Virus record (IMG/VR): IMGVR_UViG_3300017991_000317
Coordinates: 1-29,926 of that record
DNA: 29,926 bases
Direction: 5' to 3' (one strand)
DNA from: a virus
Shown here: one piece after another, positions 4,735 to 13,804 of the stretch
How the letters are laid out: each line of letters starts with the position of its first letter
Numbering within the stretch: position 1 is the first letter of the stretch
The notes under the pieces: generated by a model
Database searches by the model: none
What the model was told of the DNA's origin: nothing
What the model saw: the letters and a program-made list of their open reading frames with translations, nothing else
Translations under genes and position numbers: made by a program

Positions 4735-6191
4735 TGCTTAAAAAGTTTATAACTTCGCAAGTTGTAGATGAATTTTTGCAAGACAATCAGAACCACGTGA
4801 AGATGTTGATGGGTCCGGTTGGTTCGGGTAAGTCTTCGGCCTGCTGTGTGCATATGTACATGACAGCGATGAACATGCCCCCCGGCAAGGACGGAATCAA
4901 ACGGTGCAAGTGGGGCGTTGTTCGGAATACCTACTCACAGCTAAAAACAACAACGATCAGGACCTGGCTCAATTGGTTTCCTGAGGAATACTTCGGCAAG
5001 GTTCGCGGTGATTCACCCTTAACCCATGTGATAAAAAATGACGAAGTACACATTGAAATCATATTTTTAGCGGTTGAGTCTCTTAACGACGTTGTGCGGC
5101 TTAAATCTTTAGAACTAACCGCAATCTATGTGAACGAGGCGCAATTCTTCCAGTCTCGCGAATTAATGCAGACTTTTATAGAAAGGACGAATCGCTACCC
5201 GGACAAGCACACAACCGGCGGATCACTGGGAAAGCCTCTTGTGATCATGGACTGCAACCCGCCAAGTAATAGACACTGGATATATCAAATATTCGAAAAA
5301 GAACGCCCAGAGGGGTTCAAGATTTACAAAATGCCCGCGGCTTTAATCAAAACCGACGACGGCAAATGGGCAAATAATCCAGACTGTGACTATCTGTGGC
5401 AAGTGACAGAAGAAGGACACGAGCCGCGCTACTGGTTAGACTTAGCGCAGGGTGCAACAGAGGAATACATAAAAGTGTCCTTGTGTGGCGAATATGGCGT
5501 CTTAGAAGAAGGGCGCGCAATTCATCCGGAGTATAATGACCGATTCCACTATGTCGACTACAACATACAACCAAACGCACAACGAGAAATAGGCTTAGGT
5601 TGGGATTTTGGGAACACCCCCGCGTGTGCTGTTGTGCAATTAATGCCAAATGGACAATTTGCAATACTGGAGGAGTTTTGGACCGAGTACATGAGCTTGA
5701 GAGAGTTTGCGCATGAAATCGTGGTCCCTGCACTTGATAGAAAATATCCATGGTGGCGCAATAGTCATAATTCATGCCACGATCCATCGGGCGACGCAAT
5801 GACGCCAGGAGGGGGCACTTGTGCTACAATCTTACGAGAAGCCGGTGTAATAAGTTATGCTGCAGAATCAAACAAGGCAGAATTTAGGCGCGACGCTTTG
5901 AAGTATTTTTTAACTAGAATGCCCGGCGGCGAGCCTGGATTGATCCTTAGCAAAGATTGTGCGATGATAAGAGAAGGGTTAATGGGCAAATTTAAGTACG
6001 AATTGATCAAAAGCACCGCATTATCAGAAAACAAACAATACAAAGAGCAACCGGCGAAAAATTTACACTCTCACATATGCGAGGCGCTCGAATACATCGC
6101 GACAAAATACGCAACAACTAGCAAAAACTCGGCCAATGGCGAAGATCGCAGCCATTTATTCACTTTCTCTAGATCGTGGGCATCACAATGA
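4734..6191 (+). CDS. Terminase large subunit (packaging ATPase/nuclease)
   Basis: The protein has 485 residues. The N-terminal ATPase has Walker A GPVGSGKS (27-34), Walker B LTAIYVNE (128-135, E135 as the presumed catalytic glutamate, with N where D is usual), and a coupling motif around CNPPSNRHW (174-182). The C-terminal RNase H-like nuclease shows its first metal ligand in WDFGNT (D291) and another in HDPSG (D350). It motors DNA into the prohead through the portal and cuts it at the end of packaging. The size matches P22 gp2 (499 residues). Its stop overlaps the portal start (ATGA). Confidence 0.95.
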   Translation: MLKKFITSQVVDEFLQDNQNHVKMLMGPVGSGKSSACCVHMYMTAMNMPPGKDGIKRCKWGVVRNTYSQLKTTTIRTWLNWFPEEYFGKVRGDSPLTHVIKNDEVHIEIIFLAVESLNDVVRLKSLELTAIYVNEAQFFQSRELMQTFIERTNRYPDKHTTGGSLGKPLVIMDCNPPSNRHWIYQIFEKERPEGFKIYKMPAALIKTDDGKWANNPDCDYLWQVTEEGHEPRYWLDLAQGATEEYIKVSLCGEYGVLEEGRAIHPEYNDRFHYVDYNIQPNAQREIGLGWDFGNTPACAVVQLMPNGQFAILEEFWTEYMSLREFAHEIVVPALDRKYPWWRNSHNSCHDPSGDAMTPGGGTCATILREAGVISYAAESNKAEFRRDALKYFLTRMPGGEPGLILSKDCAMIREGLMGKFKYELIKSTALSENKQYKEQPAKNLHSHICEALEYIATKYATTSKNSANGEDRSHLFTFSRSWASQ

Positions 6192-8383
6192 AATACAACA
6201 CAACTACTGAAATCTCAGACTCAGACCTTAAGCAAAAAAAAAGAAAATATAGAACAAAGCGCACACGCGCAGATGAGCAAGCGTTATTGCAAAAGCTCAA
6301 AAATTACACTTCGTATTGGTATGAGTACTGGTCGATTTACAACGAGGCCGCACGAGAGCACAACAAGTTTTTATACGTTGACCAATGGGACGAGCAAATA
6401 AGGCAAGACCGCGAAAGCTTGCAAGTGCCCACTTTGCAGTTTAACCATGTCCGTACAATGATCGACGGCATATTGGGCCAGCAGAAGAAAAACAGCCCAG
6501 AAATTACAGTTACAAGCTTAAACGATGACGCGCCAACAGATATGATCGACTGGCGAAGCGATTTAATCCGTCAGATTTCCTACGCATCAAAAGCAGACGA
6601 AGCCTATCAAACGTGCTATAAAAATATGCTGATCTGTGGGTGGGGGCATTTGCGCGTTTCAATCCACTATGAAAACAGCCGCTCTTTTGATCAGGTTTTA
6701 AAAATTACATCTAACCCAGACTATCAGGTCGCCTTTTTTGATCCAAACGCAACCGACAAGCACAAGGCAACCGGTGACTTTTGCGGGGTGTATCAAAGAA
6801 TCTCAAAAGATGACTTTAGCCGTGATTATCCCAACATACAGAACCCAATAAGCACAGGACAAGAAACCTATTTTACATGGTCAACACAAGACACCGTGAC
6901 GGTTTGCGATGTTTACTACAAGGACTATTTCAAAAAAACGCTGTGCAAGCTATCAAACGGGGCAGAGATGGAACTGGCCGAAGCAAAAGCACTCATTGAA
7001 CAGCAAATGATCGCACGCGCAGAAGCAGAGGAAGCCTTAAGCGCCATCGACGCAGAAACGGAAGAACAAAAGGCGCTTATTTTGGACAATCTCGAAATGA
7101 TGCTCCCCCCAGTTCTTGAGATTGTGCAACAGCGCACTCTTACGGATTACAACATTAAACATGTCCGATTCATAGAAAATGCAATCCTTGACCAGACAGA
7201 ATGGCCCGGAAAATTACTCCCCATTATTTATACACCCGGCAATCCCACAATAGTTGAAGGCCGAGAGCTTGCGGTAAGTTTTATCAATGATCTGCTAGAT
7301 CCTCAGCGGCTGCACAATTACGCGATAAGCGACATTGCGCGCAGTGTATTGAATACCACCAAGTCAAAATGGCTCGCAACAGAGGACATGGTAAAGCGTT
7401 ACGAGCAAGCATGGAGACAGCCGAACGCAGTACAAGGTGCCCTATTTTATAACCCAGATAATAGAGTGCCAGGGGGCAAGCCTGAATTTATAGATCCGCC
7501 CCCTTTTAATAATGCCCTTTTAAACTTGCAAGGCATGACAACGCAAGAAATGGAACTTGTGAGCGGCAGATTTGAAGAAGCGAGAGGCCAGCAAAGCAAC
7601 GCAATCTCAGGCGTAGCAATTAAAGAGAGAATCGCAGCCTCAAACAATGTTGTAAATGTTTATTTTGACAACTTGCTATCGGGCATTGAGCAGGTAGGCC
7701 GTGTATGTATGGACTTAATACCGCACGTATACGGAGACGAACGGCAAGTAATAGTCAGAGGCCCAGACAACATGCCAAAAACTATTACAGTAAACCGCAA
7801 AATAGGCCTGCAAATGCCGTCAGACATGGAAGGACTAGAAGACACACTCGCAGCAATCACCGAACAAGTAGAATATGATGTCAACGATGAAAACTACGAT
7901 GTGCAAGTTAAAGCTACCGGCTCGTATGATTACCAGAAACACCAGAGCGCGCAATTGTTGCTAGAACTAATGCGAGCAGTTCCACAATCCGGCCCACTAC
8001 TCGCAGACTTGCTAGCTGGTGAATCAGACGTAGAGTCAGCCGCACAAGCTGCCCAACGATTAAAGATATTATTGCCGGAACAAATACTAGCAGCCGAAGA
8101 AGGCCGACCACCTCAGCCACCGCAACCGCAAGAAGATCCAATGGTTGAAATGGAAAGAGAAAGGACACGCTTAATGGCTGCAGATCTAGAGCTCAAGCAG
8201 CAAAAAATACAAAACGAAACCATAAAAAATGCACAAGAAATGAAGATTGACATGGCAGAGCTCGAAATTAAGCAGGAAGATCAAGCATACAAGCATTCAA
8301 AGATGAAGCACGATGCGGAAATGGCAGAATTAAAGGCAGCGGTTGAGATGGAAAAAGCAGCCGCACAAATTAGAAAAGGTTAA
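6188..8383 (+). CDS. P22-like portal protein
   Basis: The protein has 731 residues, close to the 725 of P22 gp1. The ATG at 6188 overlaps the terminase stop (ATGA); an upstream in-frame GTG at 6176 is less likely. The N-terminal half includes the LQVPTLQFNHVRTMIDGILGQQ segment (read in pieces) conserved in large podoviral portals and proline-rich loops. A charged segment with EAEEAL repeats lies near 270-310. The C-terminal about 75 residues form an E/K/Q/M-rich helix, corresponding to the barrel helix of P22. The portal is the dodecameric DNA channel at one capsid vertex, the docking site for terminase and later for the gp4-like adaptor. Confidence 0.92.
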   Translation: MKYNTTTEISDSDLKQKKRKYRTKRTRADEQALLQKLKNYTSYWYEYWSIYNEAAREHNKFLYVDQWDEQIRQDRESLQVPTLQFNHVRTMIDGILGQQKKNSPEITVTSLNDDAPTDMIDWRSDLIRQISYASKADEAYQTCYKNMLICGWGHLRVSIHYENSRSFDQVLKITSNPDYQVAFFDPNATDKHKATGDFCGVYQRISKDDFSRDYPNIQNPISTGQETYFTWSTQDTVTVCDVYYKDYFKKTLCKLSNGAEMELAEAKALIEQQMIARAEAEEALSAIDAETEEQKALILDNLEMMLPPVLEIVQQRTLTDYNIKHVRFIENAILDQTEWPGKLLPIIYTPGNPTIVEGRELAVSFINDLLDPQRLHNYAISDIARSVLNTTKSKWLATEDMVKRYEQAWRQPNAVQGALFYNPDNRVPGGKPEFIDPPPFNNALLNLQGMTTQEMELVSGRFEEARGQQSNAISGVAIKERIAASNNVVNVYFDNLLSGIEQVGRVCMDLIPHVYGDERQVIVRGPDNMPKTITVNRKIGLQMPSDMEGLEDTLAAITEQVEYDVNDENYDVQVKATGSYDYQKHQSAQLLLELMRAVPQSGPLLADLLAGESDVESAAQAAQRLKILLPEQILAAEEGRPPQPPQPQEDPMVEMERERTRLMAADLELKQQKIQNETIKNAQEMKIDMAELEIKQEDQAYKHSKMKHDAEMAELKAAVEMEKAAAQIRKG

Positions 8384-8402
8384 TTATTAAAGGGGGGGAG
8401 TT

Positions 8403-9275
8403 ATGACCGAAGAATTAAAAAATACACAAGAACAAGCAAACACTGAAGCAGTCGAAAGCGTAAACATTGACGACATTGTAGAGTCTCAAGTTACCGAAGG
8501 CGAAACAAGCGAAACAAAAGAAGCCGAATCTTTCGAATCTTTAGAAGTTCAAGAAGTGCCAGAAACACAAAACAACGCCGCATTTGTTGCTGAAAGATTC
8601 AAAAAGAAAGCCGAGCGCGAGCGCGCAGAAAAAGAAGCATTAATGCTCGAACTGCAAAGACAACAAGCACTCAACCAAAGAGCAAAACAAGCAGCCCCGC
8701 AAGATGGCGCGCCGTTGCGCAGTCAATTTGACAATGAAGAAGATTACATCGACGCCCGCTTAGAGTGGAAGCTAAGAGATCAATTTTTGAAAGCTCAGGC
8801 AGCCCAAAAGCAACAAGAATATTTTAAAAAACAAAAAGAGACCATATCAAAATATGAACAAAGCCTAGAGCGGGGAATGGATAAATACAAAGACTTTGAA
8901 AGCAAAGTCTATCCAATCCTTGATCCAGAGGGAGACTTTCCAACAAATGCGCCCATGGGGGAGGCAATCGCAGAGAGTCCATATGCAGAGGATATTTTCT
9001 ACTTATTAGGTAATAATCCAAAAATAGCGCGCGAGATTGCACTATTGCCACCCATTCAGGCGGTGAAAAAGGTTGCAGAAATCGAACAAAAGTTTAAAAT
9101 GAAGCTCGAATCCAAAAAACCAACCCAAACAAGCGCAGTAATTGAGCCGTTAACAAAAGGCACAGGCGCGGCAAACTCTAGGAAGTTGGAAGATTACACC
9201 CAAGCAGAGCTTGACAGAATGCCAGCGGCGGAATTTTCCAAGCTTTGGAAGCAAAGAGAAAAGAAGGTTTGGTGA
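8403..9275 (+). CDS. Scaffolding protein
   Basis: The protein has 290 residues (P22 gp8 has 303). The first 60 residues are strongly acidic and T/S/E-rich, the middle is a long helical, K/Q/E-rich coiled-coil-like region, and the C-terminus (DRMPAAEFSKLWKQREKKVW) forms short basic helices. This matches the coat-binding helix-turn-helix at the end of P22 scaffold. It guides coat polymerisation and leaves the prohead before packaging. It sits between portal and coat, 19 bp after the portal stop, with a GGGGGGGAG ribosome site. Confidence 0.88.
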   Translation: MTEELKNTQEQANTEAVESVNIDDIVESQVTEGETSETKEAESFESLEVQEVPETQNNAAFVAERFKKKAERERAEKEALMLELQRQQALNQRAKQAAPQDGAPLRSQFDNEEDYIDARLEWKLRDQFLKAQAAQKQQEYFKKQKETISKYEQSLERGMDKYKDFESKVYPILDPEGDFPTNAPMGEAIAESPYAEDIFYLLGNNPKIAREIALLPPIQAVKKVAEIEQKFKMKLESKKPTQTSAVIEPLTKGTGAANSRKLEDYTQAELDRMPAAEFSKLWKQREKKVW

Positions 9276-9307
9276 TTGGCGGACCGGCCGAATCCGAGAA
9301 TATGTTA

Positions 9308-9407
9308 GGCGTTCATTAAAAACGCCCGTTTCCACGAAACGTTAGTCAACTCGACAAGTGAGAGTACCGAGCCCACGAGCAAAGGGCACAGGCGCGGATA
9401 GTTCCGC
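9308..9407 (+). other. Tandem hairpins in the scaffold-coat intergenic leader
   Basis: The 161-bp gap holds four consecutive stem-loops: GGCGTT/AACGCC (9308-9313, 9321-9326); CGTTTC/GAAACG (9327-9332, 9336-9341) starting immediately after; GCCC/GGGC (9371-9374, 9384-9387); and GCGGA/TCCGC (9394-9398, 9403-9407). None has a U-tract typical of a terminator. They would form a structured leader of the coat message and may protect its 5' end, separate its translation from scaffold, or bind a regulator. Confidence 0.5.
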
Positions 9408-9436
9408 ATATACTCACACTCAAAGAGGCTTTAACT

Positions 9437-10657
9437 ATGGCTAACGTTTTTCAAAATGAAAGTCTGATCTCAAAGGTTGTACTTGAAGAGTTCAAAAATA
9501 ATCTAGTACTAGCCAAAACAGTCAACAGACAATTTCAAGACACCTTCACAAACAACAGCGGAACAACTGTAAACATCCGCAAACCAACACGCTATACAAC
9601 AACATCAGGCGCAGACGCTACCGGACAAGTTCAAGACATCATACAAAGAACTGTACCTTTAACTATCGACCGCCGCGAAAAAGTAGTGACCAGCGTCACA
9701 TCTGAACAATTAGCGTTGAATCTTGACGACTTCAACCGCGAAGTTATCCAACCTTCAATGTTGCAACTTGCGAATAAAGTTGATTTAGACTTGTACAGCT
9801 TAGGCCTGCAGGTTTACAACAACGTGGGAACAGCTGGAACCGCTCCAAATACTTTCGGTGTGATCAATGAAGCAAGAACAAAGCTTGACAGCTTCGGCGT
9901 GAGAACTTCACCTCGTTATGCTTGTCTAAATGTTCTTGATGGTGGCGCTTTGGCTGCTGGTCTTCAAGGACAATTTAACTATTCAGACTTTAACCGCGAA
10001 ATCCTAAAAGAAGGCTATATAGGCGAGATGGCGGGCTTTGGCATGCATCAAGTGCAAAATACTGTTGAGTCTGTTTTAACAGATGAGCCAACAGGCAACA
10101 TCGGCTTACCGCTTGTTGCTGCAGATACCCCATCAGGCCAGACCTTCATTTCTATGGGTGGATTTTTTCCAAATATCACAATCTTTGCAGGCGCAGTGTT
10201 TACCGTTGCGGGCGTTGGTGCTGTGAACCCAATCACACGCACAAAGACCGGACAGCTGGCACAATTTGTTGTTACAGCTGACACTTTGGTTGATGGAGGC
10301 GGAAACGCAGACATTCCAGTTAGCCCAGTTCCTGTTTTAGCTGGCACACCTTACGACAACGTGACAGCGCTTCCTTTGACTGGTGCAAACGTTGTGTTTG
10401 AGGCATCACATACCATCAACTTGGCATATCACCCTGAAGCATTCACGCTTGCCATGATTAAGCTGTGGGAGCCTAACGACTCAGGCGCTTATGCAAAAAC
10501 TATGGTGGATTCTGATGCGGGCATTTCTGTACGTATGACTAAACAATACGACAACATCACTGATGTGACCTCGTTGCGTTTTGATATTCTGTACGGCATC
10601 CAAGTGTTTCCAGAATATGCTACACGTATTTTAGGATCATATGCTCTAGGATTGTAA
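9437..10657 (+). CDS. Major coat protein (P22 gp5-like)
   Basis: The protein has 406 residues (P22 coat has 430). The N-terminus MANVFQNESLISKVVLEEF and the following TVNIRKPTRYTT and DRREKVVTSVTSEQ segments are characteristic of the P22 coat family with its HK97 fold. The central region near 250-320 (FTVAGVGAVNPITR, QFVVTADT) matches the inserted beta-rich I-domain of P22-type coats. It forms the icosahedral shell with portal and scaffold. The gene has its own hairpin-rich leader, ribosome site AAAGAGG and strong downstream terminator, as expected for the most abundantly made protein. Confidence 0.93.
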   Translation: MANVFQNESLISKVVLEEFKNNLVLAKTVNRQFQDTFTNNSGTTVNIRKPTRYTTTSGADATGQVQDIIQRTVPLTIDRREKVVTSVTSEQLALNLDDFNREVIQPSMLQLANKVDLDLYSLGLQVYNNVGTAGTAPNTFGVINEARTKLDSFGVRTSPRYACLNVLDGGALAAGLQGQFNYSDFNREILKEGYIGEMAGFGMHQVQNTVESVLTDEPTGNIGLPLVAADTPSGQTFISMGGFFPNITIFAGAVFTVAGVGAVNPITRTKTGQLAQFVVTADTLVDGGGNADIPVSPVPVLAGTPYDNVTALPLTGANVVFEASHTINLAYHPEAFTLAMIKLWEPNDSGAYAKTMVDSDAGISVRMTKQYDNITDVTSLRFDILYGIQVFPEYATRILGSYALGL

Positions 10658-10662
10658 TAAAT

Positions 10663-10695
10663 AAAAAGGGGGGGACAACCTCTCCCCCTTTTTTT
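10663..10695 (+). terminator. Rho-independent terminator after coat gene
   Basis: AAAAAGGGGG pairs with CCCCCTTTTT around a short loop and continues into a T-run. It is the strongest terminator in the window. It lies six bases after the coat stop and before the hub genes, so it should reduce expression of the downstream genes relative to coat. Confidence 0.9.
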
Positions 10696-10706
10696 AGGTG
10701 CTTTTA

Positions 10707-10907
10707 ATGTTTTTTTTTAAACAAAAAGAGAAAGAACGCAAACAAGAAGAAAGCAGGGACTATTTCGCGCCAATAGATCCAGCCTACAAAGAAGCGCTTA
10801 TATTAAAAAGAAAATTTGCCAACTTAGGCCTAGAACTAAATCTAGACCGTGGCGGGATAGAAATGCAAACAATGAAACCAGACGCAAAAAAAGGGAGCAT
10901 GCAGTGA
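10707..10907 (+). CDS. Small hypothetical protein before the tail adaptor
   Basis: The protein has 66 residues from the ATG at 10707, which has AGGTG six bases upstream; a GTG at 10698 sits within that site and is not used. It begins with four hydrophobic/aromatic residues and is then highly charged (KEKERKQEE), followed by an amphipathic segment. No family is recognised. Its stop overlaps the GTG start of the next gene (GTGA), so it belongs to the hub operon. It may be a minor head-completion factor, judged by position alone. Confidence 0.6.
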   Translation: MFFFKQKEKERKQEESRDYFAPIDPAYKEALILKRKFANLGLELNLDRGGIEMQTMKPDAKKGSMQ

Positions 10908-11629
10908 CTATTACAGCGGGCACATTAATTAGAGATGCTTACCTTTTGGCTTCTGTTCTTGAGCTTTCAGAAGAGCCCCAAGGGTTCTATGCAACGCAGG
11001 GCTTGATAACTCTTAATGATGTAATCACCCAGTGGGGAAATATTGGAATATATATTCCCTATGATTCAAAATATCAAATAAGCCTGCAGCCAGGAGTGGC
11101 AACCTACACAACGCGCCAAGTTATCGTTGACATAAACGAGGGCAACATAACGACACCAAACAGTAGCAGCACTGATAGCAATTTATTAACGTCGTTGAAA
11201 CTTGCCTCGTTAAAAGAGCGGAACTTGTTCAATGGTAATTATCAAGGGCGCCCAAATTTAATTTATCTTGAACGGCAGCAAGTCATTTTAAACAATGACC
11301 AAAACTCCCAAGGTAGCCAATTCACACTGTACCCCACACCCGACAGCTCTTATAATTTAACGCTTTATTTAAAGTGGCAGTTAAAATTTGTCAGTCTGTT
11401 TGAGCAGCTTGTGCAATTCCCAGATTATTATTTGAAGCCTTTAAAATATCAGCTAGCAAAAGATTTTAGCGATTTGTACAAGACCGTTTTGCCTCCTCAA
11501 TTTTTCGAAGAATACAACCGGTTAATGCAGGAGCTAAAAGCGACCAACCCATCGGATATGTCACTACAAAACAGCAACCCATTCTTAGAAAGGCGACCAT
11601 TTAGGCCGAGGAGTTATTATGTACTCTGA
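10904..11629 (+). CDS. Head-tail adaptor / tail accessory factor (P22 gp4-like)
   Basis: The protein has 241 residues from a GTG start at 10904 with an AGGGAG ribosome site. The N-terminal pattern 'GTLIRDAYLLASVLELSEEP' followed by 'LITLNDVITQWGNIGIYIPY' matches the first helices of gp4-type adaptors, which dock under the portal ring. It is longer than P22 gp4 (166 residues); the extra part (about 90-215) is beta-rich and resembles T7 gp11-type adaptors. It lies immediately upstream of the gp10-like gene, the expected order. The assignment rests on pattern and synteny. Confidence 0.75.
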   Translation: MTITAGTLIRDAYLLASVLELSEEPQGFYATQGLITLNDVITQWGNIGIYIPYDSKYQISLQPGVATYTTRQVIVDINEGNITTPNSSSTDSNLLTSLKLASLKERNLFNGNYQGRPNLIYLERQQVILNNDQNSQGSQFTLYPTPDSSYNLTLYLKWQLKFVSLFEQLVQFPDYYLKPLKYQLAKDFSDLYKTVLPPQFFEEYNRLMQELKATNPSDMSLQNSNPFLERRPFRPRSYYVL

Positions 11630-13094
11630 CTTTCCAGTTGTGGGACCATACGACACAGAGCGCACAGTAGACTTTAACGCAGAAGACACAATCAATTGGT
11701 ATGCACTCAACAACCCAAGAGGAAAAAAGCCGCAGGCCTTAGCTGGTACGCCAGGCCTTAAGGCAGAGTTCACGGTGGATATTTCAAACCGCTCAGTGCG
11801 GCAATTAATCGCCTATCAGGATTATCTATTCATTATAACGGGCGAAACGGTTACATATATCAACCAGTTCAACCCAACCCCTGTATTTCTTGGAAATTTG
11901 GTTACACTAACCGGTTATGTTGACTTCGCAATCAACAACGCCGGGCAAATTCTGCTTGTTGATGGTGTCACTGGTTATATTATAGATTTTGCCCCTTTAA
12001 GTTTAACGCAAATAGCAGATCCAGATTTTCCGGCTAATCCTAACAGTTGCGAGCATCTCGCGGGATTTTTCATTGTTACAGTAAAAAATACCATCTTATT
12101 TTATGTAAGCGCCCCCAATGACGGAACAAAATGGGATAGTCAAGACTTCGCACAGGTTAACACATACGGCGGAAATTTGACGGGGTGCGGCGTAGTAAAT
12201 AAGCGTATTTTCTTTTTTAAAGAATCAACAACAGAAGTTTGGTATTTATCAGGCGATCCAGATTTTCCATTCCGCAGAGATAACAACGTAATTATTAATG
12301 ACGGCTGTAAAACTGTGGCAAGCATACAACAAGAAGACGGCCTGTTGTTTTGGCTATCAAATGACAATAACGGCTTTTCTTCAGTGCTTGTATCGGAAGG
12401 TTTACAGGTCAAAAGGGTAAGCTGGGACTCTGTAGATACAAAAATTAGAAGCTTTAGCCAGCCGGAAGATTTACAGTGTTATATATACAAAGACGATGGT
12501 CATTTGTTCTATGTTATGAACTGGACAGCTGACAATTGGACCTTTGTTTACGACTCCACAACTGACTACTGGCACAGAATGGAAATGTTGCCGCGAAAAT
12601 TTGAGCCTTCCTCCCCCTTGGCATCAAAAACGCGGCATATTTCCAGTTGTCATGCCTTCTATAAACGGCAGCATTATGTCGGAGATTTTAGAAGTAATAC
12701 CGTCTATACGATGTCGCTTGCCTATGGTGACAACGCCGGCGAGCCAATAAAAAGAGAGCGCGTTTTCAGGCATTTTTCACTTCCAACATATAAGCAGATA
12801 CAAATTAACGCCCTAGAGTTAGACTTTCAGTCGGGGATTGGTGATGGGCAGGTGTCCTATATTAACCCGGATTTTTTCCCGCAGGCCTATTTAAGCGTAT
12901 CTAGAAATGGGGGCAAGTCATACGGTCCACAAAGGCCAGCGCCACTAGGTAGGCAGGGGCAATATACAGAGCGCACGGTTTGGCGTTTACTTGGAACCCA
13001 CAGAGACTTTCAAGCAAAGGTGCAAATATTTAGCGATGTGAAGCCCATTTATTTATTAGGCGGCGCAATTGATGCAGAGGGGTTGAGCTTCTAA
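11619..13094 (+). CDS. Packaged-DNA stabilization / tail hub protein (P22 gp10-like)
   Basis: The protein has 491 residues (P22 gp10 has 472). The N-terminus has 'VVGPYDTERTVDFNAEDTINWY' elements and 'ALAGTPGLKAEF', typical of the gp10 family, which forms a hexameric beta-propeller hub beneath the adaptor. Repeated beta strands with aromatic pairs (YLFIITGE, IFFFKESTTEVWYLSGDP, LFWLSNDNNG) run through the protein as expected for propeller blades. It plugs the packaged head and carries the fibres or spikes. The start overlaps the preceding gene by 11 bases and has a GAGGAG ribosome site. Confidence 0.82.
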   Translation: MYSDFPVVGPYDTERTVDFNAEDTINWYALNNPRGKKPQALAGTPGLKAEFTVDISNRSVRQLIAYQDYLFIITGETVTYINQFNPTPVFLGNLVTLTGYVDFAINNAGQILLVDGVTGYIIDFAPLSLTQIADPDFPANPNSCEHLAGFFIVTVKNTILFYVSAPNDGTKWDSQDFAQVNTYGGNLTGCGVVNKRIFFFKESTTEVWYLSGDPDFPFRRDNNVIINDGCKTVASIQQEDGLLFWLSNDNNGFSSVLVSEGLQVKRVSWDSVDTKIRSFSQPEDLQCYIYKDDGHLFYVMNWTADNWTFVYDSTTDYWHRMEMLPRKFEPSSPLASKTRHISSCHAFYKRQHYVGDFRSNTVYTMSLAYGDNAGEPIKRERVFRHFSLPTYKQIQINALELDFQSGIGDGQVSYINPDFFPQAYLSVSRNGGKSYGPQRPAPLGRQGQYTERTVWRLLGTHRDFQAKVQIFSDVKPIYLLGGAIDAEGLSF

Positions 13095-13792
13095 TGACTA
13101 AATTAAGCGACCTAATCAATCCACCAAAGCCAAACATGACGGCCGATGAGCTTTATTATTTGCTCAATACTTTCTATGAATTTTTAGATAACCTAATTGA
13201 TATTTCCAATGTTTCACAATTGACAAACTCTGACTTTTCATCACTCAGTAAAGGATTAATAGCAACAACACAAGCAGACGGCGATAATGAGGAATTTGTC
13301 ACTGATTGGTTTGTTGTGGGGGCGACTGTTGCAACTTATACAATAACGCCAACGGTATACCCTGAGAACTCACAGGTGCAGTCTGATAGCGCATATTTTG
13401 TAAATCTAAACTTAACAGCTTATACGCCGCCAGGCTTTTATTTTTACCAGCGACAAGCCAACACTGTGCGCAAATATCAAAACCAATTTTTAACTTTTAC
13501 GGTGCAAGCAAACAACAACGGCGCCGAATATGTAAAGGTTAGATTTACAGTTATTTATAATTTGGGGCCAACATCACAAACGGTACAAAGTCGGGCTTTA
13601 TATTTAGAACCTGGCTTTAATGATTTAAACGTTGTAATACAAACGCCAAGCTTGAGAGATGCGACTGTTGATCCTTCAAATTATGTAGAATTTAGACTTG
13701 AGTTTGTGGAAATCTACACAGCACTGGCTAATATTGATTTCTATGAACTCAAAGGAGAATTTGGTAAAATTAGTACAAAGCTTACATCATAA
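13094..13792 (+). CDS. Beta-sandwich virion protein, unknown role
   Basis: The protein has 232 residues and overlaps the gp10-like stop by one base (TAATG). A short helical N-terminus (about 1-45) is followed by a beta-rich domain with alternating hydrophobic strands (AYFVNLNLTAYTPPGFYFY, EYVKVRFTVIYNLG, VEFRLEFVEIYTAL), resembling a jelly-roll or carbohydrate-binding module. In P22 this slot holds the tail needle gp26, which is a trimeric helical coiled coil; this protein does not look like that. It may be an alternative plug or hub accessory, which is inference from position. Confidence 0.6.
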   Translation: MTKLSDLINPPKPNMTADELYYLLNTFYEFLDNLIDISNVSQLTNSDFSSLSKGLIATTQADGDNEEFVTDWFVVGATVATYTITPTVYPENSQVQSDSAYFVNLNLTAYTPPGFYFYQRQANTVRKYQNQFLTFTVQANNNGAEYVKVRFTVIYNLGPTSQTVQSRALYLEPGFNDLNVVIQTPSLRDATVDPSNYVEFRLEFVEIYTALANIDFYELKGEFGKISTKLTS

Positions 13793-13804
13793 AAGGGCGA
13801 AAAA

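Noticed and set aside
5347-5799. 150-residue leftward ORF within terminase
   Set aside because: Antisense shadow of the large terminase gene; no family features and no ribosome site.
9308-9341. Intrinsic terminator before the coat gene
   Set aside because: Stem-loops are present but neither is followed by a run of T.
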